A stretch of DNA of 64,000 nt, from NCBI RefSeq assembly GCF_907164915.1, contig NC_061868.1:49351689-49415688 (forward strand). The letters are read 5' to 3'. Position 1 is the stretch's first letter; every line of letters starts with the position of its first letter. Shown piece by piece: positions 24,548-36,413 of the stretch. This stretch comes from Impatiens glandulifera (taxonomy: Eukaryota > Streptophyta > Magnoliopsida > Ericales > Balsaminaceae). A program made the position numbers and the translations under genes. The notes below the pieces were generated by a model. That model had not been told where the DNA came from. It ran no database searches and saw nothing but the letters and a program-made list of their open reading frames with translations.

Positions 24548-26002
24548 ATGTCGTCTAGATGTGCCTCCGATTTGGTCCAAACCACGCTTTCAGAGATGAA
24601 AACCCAACAAAGGATAGCAATCCCATTGGCCGCCATGAACTTGACATGGTTTGCCAAGATCGCTATCACAACCGCCTTTCTCGGTAGGCTCGGGGAACTT
24701 CAGCTGGCTGGTGGAGCACTAGGCTTGACCTTTGGAAACGTAACGGGCTACTCTTTCTTGTATGGCTTGTCATCGGCTATGGAGCCGATATGCGGTCAAG
24801 CTTTCGGTGCTAAGAACTTCAAACTACTTCATAAGACTCTCCTCATGGCTATTCTCTTGCTTTTGTTGTCTAGTCTTCCTATTTCTGTCATATGGCTAAA
24901 CGTTGATAAAATCCTCATATTCTTTGGCCAGCAAGAAGAAATAGCGACGGTTACGAAGAAATACATGTTTTACCTTATTCCTAGTTTGGTTGTCACTTCA
25001 TTTTTATGCCCACTTAAAGCCTACTTGAGCTCCCAAAACATAACCGTTCCGACCATGATAAGCGCGACCATCGCCATTGCGGTTCATTTACCCATGAACA
25101 TAGTTCTTTCCAAAGCTATGGGAATCGCGGGGATTTCTATGGCGGCTTGGATAAGCGATCTTGTGATGGTCATCGCGTTGATAGTGTACGTTTTGATATC
25201 GGAAAATGGAAAGGGGGGTAAGTGGGACGAAGGTGGATGGCTAGAACAGGGACTCGAAGATTGGACTAAGATGCTTAAACTTTGCGGGCCATGCTGCCTA
25301 ACGACCTGCCTCGAGTGGTGGTGTGTCGAGATTTTAGTCCTATTGACCGGTCGTCTTCCTGACCCCAAAAGGTCAATGGGAGTATTTGCTATAGTTCTCA
25401 ACTTCGACTACTTGTTATACTCCATCATGATTTCCTTAGCCACGTGCGCGTCCATTCGAGTTTCGAATGAGCTCGGGGCTAATCGGGCCGACGTGGCTTA
25501 CATGTCTGCCCGAACATCTTTAGGTTTGAGCTTAGTTTTCGGGTTGATTGGTTGTTTGGTAACTTTGGGGGCTAGAGGAATATGGGGGGATTTGTTTAGC
25601 CACGATAAGGGAATTGTTAAGGGTGTGAAGAAAACCATGGGGCTAATGGCATTGGTGGAAGTGGTCAATTTTCCGGTTACTATATGTGGTGGGATCGTAA
25701 GGGGAACCGCGAGACCATGGTTAGGCTTGTGGGCTAACCTTGCGGGATTTTATCTGTTGGCTTTGCCCGTGGCAGTTATTTTGGGTCTAAAAGTTGGGCT
25801 TGGGCTTAAAGGCTTGTTGATTGGATTCATGGTTGGAATGTTGGCTTGTTTCGGGTTGTTGTTGATATTTCTTGCGACGATCGATTGGCGGGTCGAGGCT
25901 AACAAGGCCCAACAACTTACCCAACATGTCGTCGTCGAAGGTGAAGAAGAAAAAAAACAAGAAAACAAAATATCGGCTACTAATGGTTCTTTAATTAATT
26001 AG
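24548..26002 (+). CDS. DTX56: MATE-family transporter, DTX56/RHC1-like
   Basis: Intronless 484-aa multidrug and toxic compound extrusion carrier with about 12 hydrophobic segments in two MatE repeats (roughly residues 25-190 and 245-410). Diagnostic stretches are MNLTWFAKIAITTAFLGRLG, MEPICGQAFGAKNFKLLHKT, the LSGPCC-like LCGPCCLTTCLEWW segment, TGRLPDP, NFDYLLYS, RVSNELGAN and the GIVRGTARP loop. These line up closely, from memory, with Arabidopsis DETOXIFICATION 56 (RESISTANT TO HIGH CO2 1, At4g22790), linked to CO2-induced stomatal closure. Substrate and direction cannot be read from sequence. The C-terminus is hydrophilic and Gln/Glu/Lys-rich. Translation may start at 24548 or at an in-frame Met at 24596; the family's short N-terminus permits either. 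Its neighbour ACR8 agrees with the Arabidopsis DTX56-ACR7 neighbourhood. Confidence 0.93.
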   Translation: MSSRCASDLVQTTLSEMKTQQRIAIPLAAMNLTWFAKIAITTAFLGRLGELQLAGGALGLTFGNVTGYSFLYGLSSAMEPICGQAFGAKNFKLLHKTLLMAILLLLLSSLPISVIWLNVDKILIFFGQQEEIATVTKKYMFYLIPSLVVTSFLCPLKAYLSSQNITVPTMISATIAIAVHLPMNIVLSKAMGIAGISMAAWISDLVMVIALIVYVLISENGKGGKWDEGGWLEQGLEDWTKMLKLCGPCCLTTCLEWWCVEILVLLTGRLPDPKRSMGVFAIVLNFDYLLYSIMISLATCASIRVSNELGANRADVAYMSARTSLGLSLVFGLIGCLVTLGARGIWGDLFSHDKGIVKGVKKTMGLMALVEVVNFPVTICGGIVRGTARPWLGLWANLAGFYLLALPVAVILGLKVGLGLKGLLIGFMVGMLACFGLLLIFLATIDWRVEANKAQQLTQHVVVEGEEEKKQENKISATNGSLIN

Positions 26003-29000
26003 TACTATATAATATTATGTTATTGAGCTTGAAGTTGGGAAAATAATTAAATTTGTCATATTGAACCCATTGATTCGATTTATAATAACATATAGGCAAA
26101 TGATTAATTCTAAAGTTTTTGGATAGAATTTAGTTTGATCCAAATAAACATGGTCCGGCCCTATTAGAATGTAGTACAAATAACAATTGGGCTTTTTAAA
26201 TATATATATAATTATGTAGATGAAAAAAAAAAAATAATTAATTTTGTTAATTTATATAAGATATTTTAAAGTGAGAGAAATAAGGGATCCTAGCTAAGCA
26301 ACCTGCATCACGTGACGTGGAGAAGATCTTTCATTGTGGGTGATGACGTGGCCCACATTAGATCTTCCCATTAATCGATGAAAGATTAGTGGGATTCTTA
26401 TAGATATCTATGTCTTCATTTCTCAACTGCCACATGGCAACTTTTATATAATTAACTTGTTTCTTTTAAGGTTACTTGGATTTAATTACATTTTTATATA
26501 TCTTAATTTCATTTCAATACTATATAATTTTAATAATTGTGTTGATGAATAGTTAAATTTACTTTTTATACTTTACTTCAAGTTTCATCAATCTTTTCTT
26601 CTTTCAATCTTCAACTAAAATATTCTATGCCTTGCCTTTCTACCTAATTTTATTAACATTTACTATTTATAATTTAAATAGGATTAGTGATATATAGTTA
26701 AAATAATATTGTAAAGTAATTTGTTCCATCATGAACACCGAGAGTCACGAGTAATAATTAATGAATTATTATTAATTTAATATTTATTTATAAAAAGACA
26801 GTAATGACTTTGGTTTTGCTTCCAGGATTGTAAACAATATATTAGATATTGACAGCTCAAATATGTAACGATCAACTAAATTATTTATTTCATATACAGT
26901 ATCCAATTGAATTGATGTTTTGCAGCCACCCCCAATTTAATTTTAATTTATTGTTCCTTTTTATAATGCTGAATTAATTGATCACTAAAAATTAAAAGAA
27001 AAAAAAAAACCAACAAAAAATTTAGAGAGAGCAAGTTTACGAATTGACGTGGCATGTCATGTCACGTGGGTAGTAGAGAGAAAGTTAAAAATGTCCCGAA
27101 ACACGGTGGTTAGGACAAAAAATTAAAAATGTCCCAAAACGATGATTTCGGAACAAAAAAAATATTTGGTCTCGAAATGAGCGATTTTAAGACCCGGAAC
27201 GAGGGTTTCAAAACGTGGCTTTGTAGAGTCGTTGAGTTTATCTTTCTCAAAATAAAAATATCAACATGATTAAATTAAAAATGGATTGAACAACTACCAG
27301 CAACTACTACTGTACAGCTGGAACAATGAATTGTTAATTTTTTTATATTTTTGAATTAATATATTTTAAATAAATAAATTATATGAGAGTCCCACTTACA
27401 AGCGTGTGAGCTGTCATAATAAAATAGAGTTTGGAAGCCATATGGACAGCCACGTCATTACGTCTGTCCGACGTAGCTTTGACGTCAAACTCATGGGGTC
27501 CCAGCTGGCATGATCCATTGTCGGGGTTGGAAAGAAGCTTAATTACTGTTGGATCGATTGGGCGGGAAGATCTTAACCGTCTATTTTTATGTTTCCCGCC
27601 ATTGTCTTAAGCGGTTTAGGGTGGTTTCTTTTAAAATTTAAATTTTAAAAAAGGAAAAAAAGAAAAGGAAAGGTTGTTGGAGGGAAATGCCACGTGGAAG
27701 GGGGACAGGAGGGAAATGCCAGCTGGAGAACGTGTTTTTGTGCAGTACATGCACGTGATTGGAGTCTTTTATGCTGGGCCTGATCATTAACACTGATGGT
27801 ACGAACCATGTTACGGCGGAAACCGGTTCACTCCCAAATGCGGCGGTTTAATGAGACGTACCCGTTGTTAGGGTACCCTACGCTACAAATAATTAATAAC
27901 CAGTATTATTTTATCACAATTTTCATTGTAATTACAGTTATTTTGTTTGTTTAAATTATTTATTTTTGTTAGATAAGTAATTAATGAAAAATGATTGTAT
28001 TCAAATTTTAAATGAAAGTTATGAATTTGAAATTATACTAACTTTTTAAATTAAAAAAAAAATTTGAAAGAAAATATGTGTTTATAAAAATTGGAAAAGG
28101 TAAACTAATAGTAATAACTTATAACTTAATTTTAAAAAGTAAGTATTTATTTTAATATATTTTTATAATGTTATGAATCTACTATACTCCTTTTTAGATT
28201 GGTTGGAATAGAGAAAAAAATTATATTTTATTTGATAGATTAAATTACACAGGTTAAACATTAAATTAAATTTATAAAAATACTAATAACTCTTTTCAAA
28301 TTGAGAAGGTTAAAGATAAGGTTGTGAAATTTTGATTATATGTTTTTTCAAGATAAACTCTAAATGTTAAAAACTTATCAAATGATTTGATGATAATGTG
28401 TTGTCTAAAAAAAATATTGTGAAGAAAGTAGAATCTTAGGGACATTGAATTATTGTGATAATAACGAAAAATAAACTATAAAATTACTCGTGAGTGTTAT
28501 AATTTATTTAACAACGAAATGACATTGTGTTTGTATAAAAAGAAACCATGAAAAAAAGTAAAATCTCATGAAAATTAATGGTTCGATAAAACAACAACTA
28601 AAAATAAACTTCGAAATTATAATAATTAAAGAAAATAAAAATATCAATATATTTTTATTAAAGTAATAATTAATGTCTAACAAAATATGGCTATAATACC
28701 ATATTAGAATAGAGAATATATTATATTATATTATATTGAATTATAATTATATATGTTATAATATATAGACATTAAATTAAATTTATAATAAAATTAATAT
28801 AAAAGTGATATTATCATAATATTATAATAATATCTTTAAAAAATATATTATTATTATATATAAAATAAATTTATTAAATCCCTACATCAAAATTAAAATA
28901 ACCATTAATAAAACCAGCACTTTAGAATAGATAAAAAATTATATTTTATTGGTTATTTTAAACTATATTAATATGTTTAATATATAAATATTTTATTAAA

Positions 29001-29792
29001 TTTATAAAAAAAATTAATATAATAATGTTATATTATATTATCATAATCTTTTATAAATATATTATTCTATATATAATAACAAGAATAATGTGATAGGATT
29101 TGAAATTAAAAAATTACTATAAAAATAACTTTAAAATAACGTATTATTAAGGTATGTATGAATTAAGCTAATAAATAATACACATAAAATCAAGTATTCG
29201 ATCCAAAATAAGTTTTAATAGATAACAGTTACTTTAAATATCTTGATTACTTATATTCGAATTAAGATTTATTTAAAATAAGTTTAATGGATAACAATTA
29301 CTTAAAATATCTTATTTGTTTAGATTCATAGAGTAATACAAGTTTCCGGAATATCCAAGGAAGAAAAAGATCTTAGGGGCATTTATGTAAATTAGAGAAT
29401 GACTGTTATGTAATGATATAGAGCGTCAGTCACGCCCATAACTGTACAATTCTATTTATATATTTTCACGGGAATATAATGCAAAATAATTTATTTATTT
29501 TCATCAAATAATAAATATAAATATAAATACTCCCCTAACCGAGGAAGGTCGCGGGAGTCAAGGCAAACCGTGCTTTTTGGGTATAGAGAGAGAGAGTAAC
29601 CTACTACTACATACTACAGAGCCAAGCAATTTCTAGAGAGAGAATTCCGATCATCCTTTTAACGGCGATTAATTCGAACGAAGTTTCGGCTCTAAAGAAG
29701 AAACCGTTCTTGAGAATCATACTTTTCTGATTTGTTCGCTCTTTCGCAGTTTAATTTGAGGATTCATCATCATCTGAAGAAGAAGAATAGAG
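26003..29792. promoter_or_regulatory. DTX56-ACR8 intergenic region with an ACGT-core element cluster
   Basis: No gene is seen in these 3.8 kb. Between 26309 and 27757 lie many ACGT-core sites of the kind bound by plant bZIP factors: CACGTG at 26309, ACGTGG at 26315, TGACGTGG at 26344 and 27045, CACGTGGG at 27063, a palindromic TGACGTCA at 27480, CCACGTGG-type at 27690 and CACGTG at 27752. An inverted pair of E2F-like sites lies at 27561-27568 and 27592-27600. From 27900 to 29340 the DNA is nearly pure A/T. The ACR8 5' leader, with GA repeats at 29586-29594 and 29634-29642, occupies the end. Confidence 0.45.
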
Positions 29793-31826
29793 ATGGCGTG
29801 GCCTTCGTATTTAGATGAATACGAGAAGCTTGTCACAAGGATGACGATGCCGAGGTGAGTTACGCGCTTAATCTAATCCTTTTTTTCTCTTTGTTTTGAA
29901 CCACACATAGTTGATTATGAATCTGTGATGAAATCGTTCTACAAAGATAGTACTAGAGATCGATCTACCGGAATTAGGTATAATCAGTACAGTGAATTTC
30001 TCCGTCGATGATTTCGTAACATTCAAGTTTCTATTCCAGAAATTCCAGTTCATACTTTTTACTTTTCAAGTTTCAACGACTATTTCAAACATCGATGACG
30101 AATCTCCCTTTCACATTGCTTTTATTCTTTTCAAATTTTGAAAATAAATAAATTAGTCGCCTCTTTCTGACTTGTCTCTGTCGATCCTTTCTCACAGAGC
30201 CATGGTTGATAATGCCGGTTGTTCAAATTCCACACGCGTTATTGTAAGTTTCTTCCAATCCTTCTTAAAAACCTTAATGAAATTAGTATCATCTCTAACT
30301 TCTTTCATCTATATGTAGATTGACAGCGCCAGGAAACATGGAAATCTTCTCCAAGCAGTTCAGATCCTTACTGATTTGAACCTCTCTATTAAAAAAGCCT
30401 ACGTATCATCCGACGGGAGATGGTTTATGGATGGTTAGTGTTCTAGGGTTTATGTTTATGCTATTCCGCGCATCTCCTTTCCGGCGCATATTAGTATTTC
30501 TAACTGAAATGTAACTGAAATTAAGAGTTTGTTTTGCAGTTTTCCACGTGACTGATTTAAATGGAAACAAATTAACCGACGAGAGCGTCATCAACTTCCT
30601 AGAACAGGTAATTAATTGAACAAATTATCAGATTATCCTCTCAAGTTTTGAATTACTAATCAATCAGTTATTTGTTCATTAAACAGTCGCTTGAATCAAT
30701 TCATCATTCGAGCCCGAAGAACTTCGAAGGCTTGACAGCGCTCGAGCTAACCGGGACAGACCGTGTTGGCTTACTATCAGAGGTTTTCGCAGTTTTATCA
30801 GAATTACAATGCAATGTTATCGAATCCAAAGTATGGACGCACAACGGAAGAATAGCTTCATTAATCTACCTCAAAGATTGTGAATCCGGTTCATCAATTG
30901 AAGACTCGCAGAAGCTCCACGACATCGAAGCTCGATTGAGGAACGTGTTAAAGGGAGACAACGACATCCGGAGTGCGAAAACATCAATCTCGTTGACTGA
31001 GACCCACACAGAAAGGAGACTTCATCAAATGATGTTTGCTGATCGTGATTACGAAAGGGAACCCATAATAAAAACGTATACAGATTTTCTCAATGTGGCA
31101 GTCCAGAATTGCTTGGAAAGAGAGTATTCTGTCGTGAATATACAATGCAAGGACAGGATGAAGCTTCTGTTTGATGTTGTTTGTACTTTAACTGATTTAG
31201 AGTACGTTGTTTTTCACGCAACAATCAACACTGCTGAAGATATGGCCAATCTGGTTAGTAAACTAAAGTTATAATATTTTTATCAATCAATTATTCAATC
31301 AATCAATGCATTAGTGATGTAAAATGAAAGAAAATTGCAGGAATTCTATATCAGACATGTAGATGGAACACCGATAAGTTCAGATGCAGAGAATCAAAGG
31401 GTGATTCTGTGTCTTCGTGCTGCCATAGAAAGAAGAGCATCTCTAGGAGTTAGATTGGAACTACGTAAAGAAGACAAAAGAGGACTGCTAGCTGAGGTAA
31501 CAAGAACTTTCCGAGAAAACGGTTTAAACGTGACTCAAGCTGAGATATCGACTACAAAGGAAGTAGCTCTCAACATCTTTTATGTTACCGACGCAATAGG
31601 AAACGAAGCTGATCCTAACCTGATAGAATCGGTTAGAGACAAAATCGGATTAAACAGCTTGAAAGTTAAGGAATTGCCCAAAATATTCCACGACAAGACC
31701 GAAAGAGAGGATACGACGTCGTCGTCGAATACTTCAGTTGGGATTGGGGGGACAGTTTTGCTGCTGTTGGGGAGTATACTTAGAAGAAATCTTTACAATT
31801 TGGGATTAGTCAGATCCTATTCTTGA
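29793..31826 (+). CDS. ACR8: ACT domain-repeat protein, ACR8-like (6 exons, 447 aa)
   Basis: Exons: 29793-29854, 30198-30243, 30319-30433, 30540-30607, 30687-31253, 31341-31826. All have GT-AG borders and keep one reading frame. Four ACT domains are visible at about 36-110, 113-190, 245-322 and 323-395; the conserved cores include [20 protein letters not shown] and [19 protein letters not shown]. Domain order and length match plant ACR proteins, presumed small-ligand (amino-acid) sensors without a catalytic domain. The N-terminus ([16 protein letters not shown]) and C-terminus ([12 protein letters not shown]) match Arabidopsis ACR8 better than ACR4 or ACR3. The ligand is unknown. The sister paralogue ACR7 is the alternative name, since this locus may predate the ACR7/ACR8 split. 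Confidence 0.93.
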
Positions 31827-33880
31827 ATCTTGAATATGGTTTCCGGGTCGGGTGTACATATAAAGTTGGGTTGTATTGGATTATTTTCTTTTGAAGTATA
31901 TATAGTACATGACTAAATGTTGGACGATAGAAATATGAGAGTCTTGGTAGTATTAGTTGGTGATCCAATTAATTTGTACTTGTACTTATTAATAATAATA
32001 TTTTTGTATATAAATCTAGAAGAGTATTAGCTTTTATTATTATTATTATTATTGACTTTTGATTATCTCTTAAAATGAAGCATGACTTGTTGACTTGGTC
32101 AATCAATAATTAATTTGTTAATTCTGTAAACAGTTTCATGTAATGACATAAGCAATATACTTTTACAGATCAGCGATGAGGTCATGATTAGTGAGAAAGA
32201 GGCAGCCTAAATTCAAAGAAAATAATTTTAATGGTAGTCGCCACTAATAAGTCAATTAATTGGTAGAAAATTGAATTGAATTGAATTGGCCCACCCCAAT
32301 TTATAAATAATAACTTAATTTTGAAAACACTATTTGTATGGATATTACTTGGAAGTTGGAAGTAATTAATCCCACTACTATTTCAAGCTTGAAACTGCTA
32401 TTTAGTTTAATAATAAATGAAATGACTTTCTTCACCAAAGTTTGCTGGGGGGTTTGTCACCCAAAATTACTTGTCCATTAAGCTTATTTCATACCTAACA
32501 TAATTAATAATAATAAATTAGAGATGAATTTGGGCATTATGTTTTGAACTGTAATTCAATTTTCAACAGCACCGACCCAGACTTATAGATCGAGATTGCT
32601 GGTTTGCTGGCTGGGTGGTCGGTCGGTCTTTATTATTAATAATAGATAAGGAAAATGACAACGTGGTGAAGGCTCAAAGTTAGAGGTTGAGCTGGCAGCC
32701 AACAACTACTTTCTTTTATTTATTTTACTACGTACGGCTTTACTTTGCTTTGGGCATTGTTGTGGGCGTTGAAAAGTCAGCATTTTAACGTGGCGATTTG
32801 TCCCACCGAGGAAGAATGCGGCTGAGCTGGCATCAATGACAGCACACCTATTTCTATATATAGACAACTCGACATTCAAGACACGCTGGATTTTACTCTT
32901 AATTAATTTAAACATGCATTTCTTATTTAATCAATAATATTATAACATCTTTTTAATTAAGGGTCAAAATTAATTAATAATTAATAATTAATAAAGTATT
33001 ATTTATATATTATTAAGACAATGATTAATTAATGTTGAACACGTTCAAAGCAAACATATATATACGGGTCCCGTGAACAAGACATACACAACGACACTAC
33101 GACCGTAAGTTAATGAGAAGACCTTGTTTTTCTCAAACCCTGCCCTTAATTTACTCTCTAACTCTTTTATATGTATATATATAATTAAAGTAGTTTTGTT
33201 TCTATCTATAAACTTTGCCTTTGGCATTTATATTCTTGAACTTTCTGATGAATATTCCCCCATGTTCATAGATATACTATTATTAGCAAACAAACACTTC
33301 CAACAATGCATATGCCAAATTTCTAAACTTATTTGCTTGGACGACGACTATTAATTAATTAATACTTCTTATAATCTATTCATACACCCCTCTTAATACT
33401 ATCATTAATCAGGAGTTTTAGAGGATTATTTGTTTTTGAGTTAATTTAATCGACATGAATACTGTTATACATACAATGACAAAAAAATAAATAACAAATT
33501 ACGTATTTACGTAAAAACCTATGGTTAGTTTAATTCAACTTATAATTTAAATAAGATGTGATTTCACGCGTAATAAATCATACTGTTACATTAGTTTTAG
33601 CAAATAAATTACCGCGCTGGATAATTTTAAAATAAATAAGAAGAATAAACTTGAGTTCATACACAAAGTTTAATAATTTGAATATGTTTAATATAATAAA
33701 ATGTATTTAAGTGTGTAACAAATAAAATTAATCAAACAAGCCTCTAAGATAGAAAAAAATCCCAGGTATTGAAGAAAATTCAAAACTTTCACTAATTTGA
33801 AAATTATACAACAGTGATTGGAGAAAACGAGTTGGACAAGAAACCTAGCTAGTAAAAACTTTCAAACATTTATAAAGCTC
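31827..33880. other. ACR8 3' flank and AT-rich spacer
   Basis: Holds an (ATT)n run at 32034-32053. A GC-richer patch at 32570-32900 contains two GAGCTGGCA copies (about 32690 and 32825), a GTCCCACCGAG motif and a TATATATAG stretch at about 32861. No ORF or known RNA can be assigned after that TATA-like sequence. The remainder looks empty. Confidence 0.5.
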
Positions 33881-33882
33881 TT

Positions 33883-34080
33883 TGGGCCGTGGGCCATGGG
33901 CCATGGCTATAGAGATATAGTATATACAATAATGTGGCCACTGGCCCAGATCAAACCAATAAAATTTCATAACTCTTTGTAGAAAGCCTAATTAATAACA
34001 TGGATCTATGAGAAAAGATTAATATATTTAAGACCCAAAATGAAAAGGGCTTAGTTGGGCCTTTCTTTATATAATGCAAT
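33883..34080 (+). promoter_or_regulatory. orphan promoter-like cluster: five Site II (TGGGCC) boxes and a TATA-like motif
   Basis: TGGGCC/GGCCCA hexamers occur at 33883, 33890, 33897, 33943 and 34056, followed by TTTATATAA at about 34066. Site II boxes (bound by TCP factors) normally mark promoters of housekeeping and ribosomal or mitochondrial genes in plants. No coding sequence follows for 1.7 kb on the plus strand. The minus-strand At4g22758-like gene ends at 35848, so its promoter cannot be here. Confidence 0.4.
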
Positions 34081-35847
34081 GACCCGTTCACAATTTCATA
34101 TTATTAATTATATCATTTATAATAAGCATATATATATATATATATTATATGTAAAATTAACACATAAAATTTTGTGCGGCTCAATTTGAACATTAACATT
34201 GCAATGGGATAATTAACATATTAAATATTTTTTTTAAAGTTTAAATATGTAACCATTAAATGAGCTCAAATGAAACAAGTATTGTCTAAAGCAAGATAAT
34301 ATTTATTTATAAGCTATTATTAATTTATTATTTCTTAGATAAGAACAAATCATGCATATTATAATTTTTTCCATGGTGACTAATAATAAAAATGAACTTT
34401 TTCAAAAAATAAATAGTTTGCATGCTTTGCTATTATAATAATAACTTGAACCAATTTTTTGAAGTGTCAAATGGAGAAAGGAAGATGAAAGAAAGTTATA
34501 TTGTCAAAAAAATTATTATTATTATTATTAATTATTATATTTTAGCTTTTATTTGACTGTATTCCATTAGGTAGCTAGGTCAATACTTTGTGATCTAATT
34601 TACTTGTTTTCACATTTTATAAAAAGTTATTTCCCCATTTCATAATTCATGTTCATGTGGCTTGAATGAAAAATATTTGAAATAGAGAAGGTATGAAATT
34701 AACTTTTTCTACTTTTTATTTATTAGGCTTAGGATTGGTATTATTTAGTTTATTATATAACATATTTTATTTCAAGAAAATAGGTCTGCTCTCGTTATGC
34801 CTAATTTCTCTTTTCCCAACTAGCATTTTTTTTAAATATATAATTTTTATTTGTTTATTAATATTCATCCGGACTCCACCTAACTTCTTAACTACATTAC
34901 ATAATTTATATGCTTTTTTCCCAATTATTTTAGTGCTTTAAATTGAATTCATGTATTAATTTAAGATTTCTCTCATCTCACTTTATTTATTTTCTGTTTG
35001 GGGTTATTTAAAAACTAATTTCATATACTCAGAGAAAGTTTTAGGAGCAAACAAACAAATTCAAATGTTTTAAACTTTTTCCTCTTTCTCTCTTTTATTA
35101 GATTAGTTTTTGTTTTTGTCTAGTGGATCAATATATATTATGTCTGCAAACGTCGTTATTTCAAGTGTTACACTTTGTTTGTTTATAGGGTTCATTTTGA
35201 GACATTATCTCTAACTAAGTTAGTTTATTTGGAAAATTCTTATCATTTAAACTAACTTATTAATTTAAAAAACTCTATTATAAGATATATGAATAAATTA
35301 TTAAACTTGTCTGTGAAGAAAGAACAGAAGTCTACTTTCTAATTCTTTCAAAAGATTTTCATTTTGTCAAATTTTGCTGCAACACACATATATCTATAAT
35401 ATATATATATATATATATATATAGTGAAGAATATTTCTTGCGTAAATTAAGATTGTGCAGGCTAAGCTAATATCACAAGTAACTGAGTAATTATAATATT
35501 GACATAATAATTAATTAAAGTCATGACCATTATTAGAATGTGCATACATAGTAGACTTGTGGGGGAAATTTCAAATTTCCTAGTTAATTCTACACTTTTA
35601 TATTAAATTAAGTACTTATATTATACCCTAAGTATTTCTTTACTTTAAAAAATGCTCTAGATCCTTTAATTACTTTATGAGAATACCCACTTATGGCCTA
35701 TAAAATGGGATTACATTATTGAATTAAGGGCATGCTATATGCAAATTGTCTTTGATATTCAAATTTCCCAGATCATAACAAGATAGAATAATTTAAATAA
35801 GGAAAATTGCATCACATTAGATTTATTAATTAAAAAGAAGTAATTAA
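34081..35847. other. AT-rich spacer without a recognised gene
   Basis: An 82-codon plus-strand frame at 34693-34941 is strongly hydrophobic but follows from T-rich DNA and matches no family I know. TA runs lie at about 34131-34146 and 35398-35423, and an (ATT)n run at about 34515-34532. The 3' UTR of the minus-strand gene ending at 35848 should lie near the right edge. Confidence 0.5.
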
Positions 35848-36413
35848 TTATAATAAAAACAACAATTTGGACATGAAGAAGCCAGATTCTGCAATTGTCT
35901 CTGCTTCCTTCTTGCAAGTGATGGCAGCCACCACCTTCTTTCGACACAAATAAAACTTTCTTGAATTCCCCAAATTCATCAACTTCTCCTCCATCTTTAA
36001 ACCTGCAATTCATCATGATCCAAATTTAATTTTTAATTACACCCAATTAACTGAAAATATTATAATGAATTCTTAATATTAAACTACTCACTGTCCAAGC
36101 TAAATGTCGAGTAATGAAGCTCGAAAAGCCGGTGATCGGATTTCGCCAACAATGGCCGTCTCTTCTCCTTCACATAGATCTCAATTACAGCCTTTACCAA
36201 ACCCTCAACCGTCTCTTCTGCATGGATCACAACCGGAATCGGCCCAAAGCTTCCTTCCACGTTCACGTTCAGCAATAGTTTCATGGGCATTCTTGCCGAT
36301 GGTACCGTCTCCAAATTGATTGCCTGTCGTCCCACAAGCTCGACCGAGTTTGATGACTCGCCGTTTAGATGACGCCGGTAACAGACCACCGGCTGCCTAG
36401 CCATATTACTCAC
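35848..36413 (-). CDS. At4g22758-like small protein, short paralogue (2 exons, 158 aa)
   Basis: Exons on the minus strand: 36413-36092 and 36002-35848; donor GTGAGT and acceptor TTGCAG give a phase-1 intron. A ubiquitin-like DUF7054-type domain runs from about residue 43 (MKLLLNVNVEGSFGPIPVVI) to the FELHYSTFSL segment before the intron, ending after it in MEEKLMNLGNSRKFYLC. The molecular role is unknown. It is clearly a diverged tandem paralogue of the gene at 37413-38421, sharing the (L/V)NV.VEGS.GP, PLL.KS and FELH.S.FSL blocks and the same intron position and phase. It lacks the long Ser/Arg-rich N-terminal exon of that gene. Start could be Met1 (36413) or Met4 (36404). The second exon is supported by frame and motif only. 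Confidence 0.75.

Noticed and set aside
32798..32900. GTCCCACCGAG plus TATATATAG as a possible plant U-snRNA promoter (USE + TATA)
   Set aside because: The USE match is imperfect, the spacing to the TATA is about 50 rather than about 25 or 35 bases, and the sequence after it resembles no snRNA.
34693..34941. 82-codon hydrophobic plus-strand frame downstream of the orphan Site II cluster
   Set aside because: T-rich DNA gives Phe/Leu/Ile runs by chance; about 600 bases from the TATA-like motif, and no family match. Would be reconsidered if conserved or transcribed.
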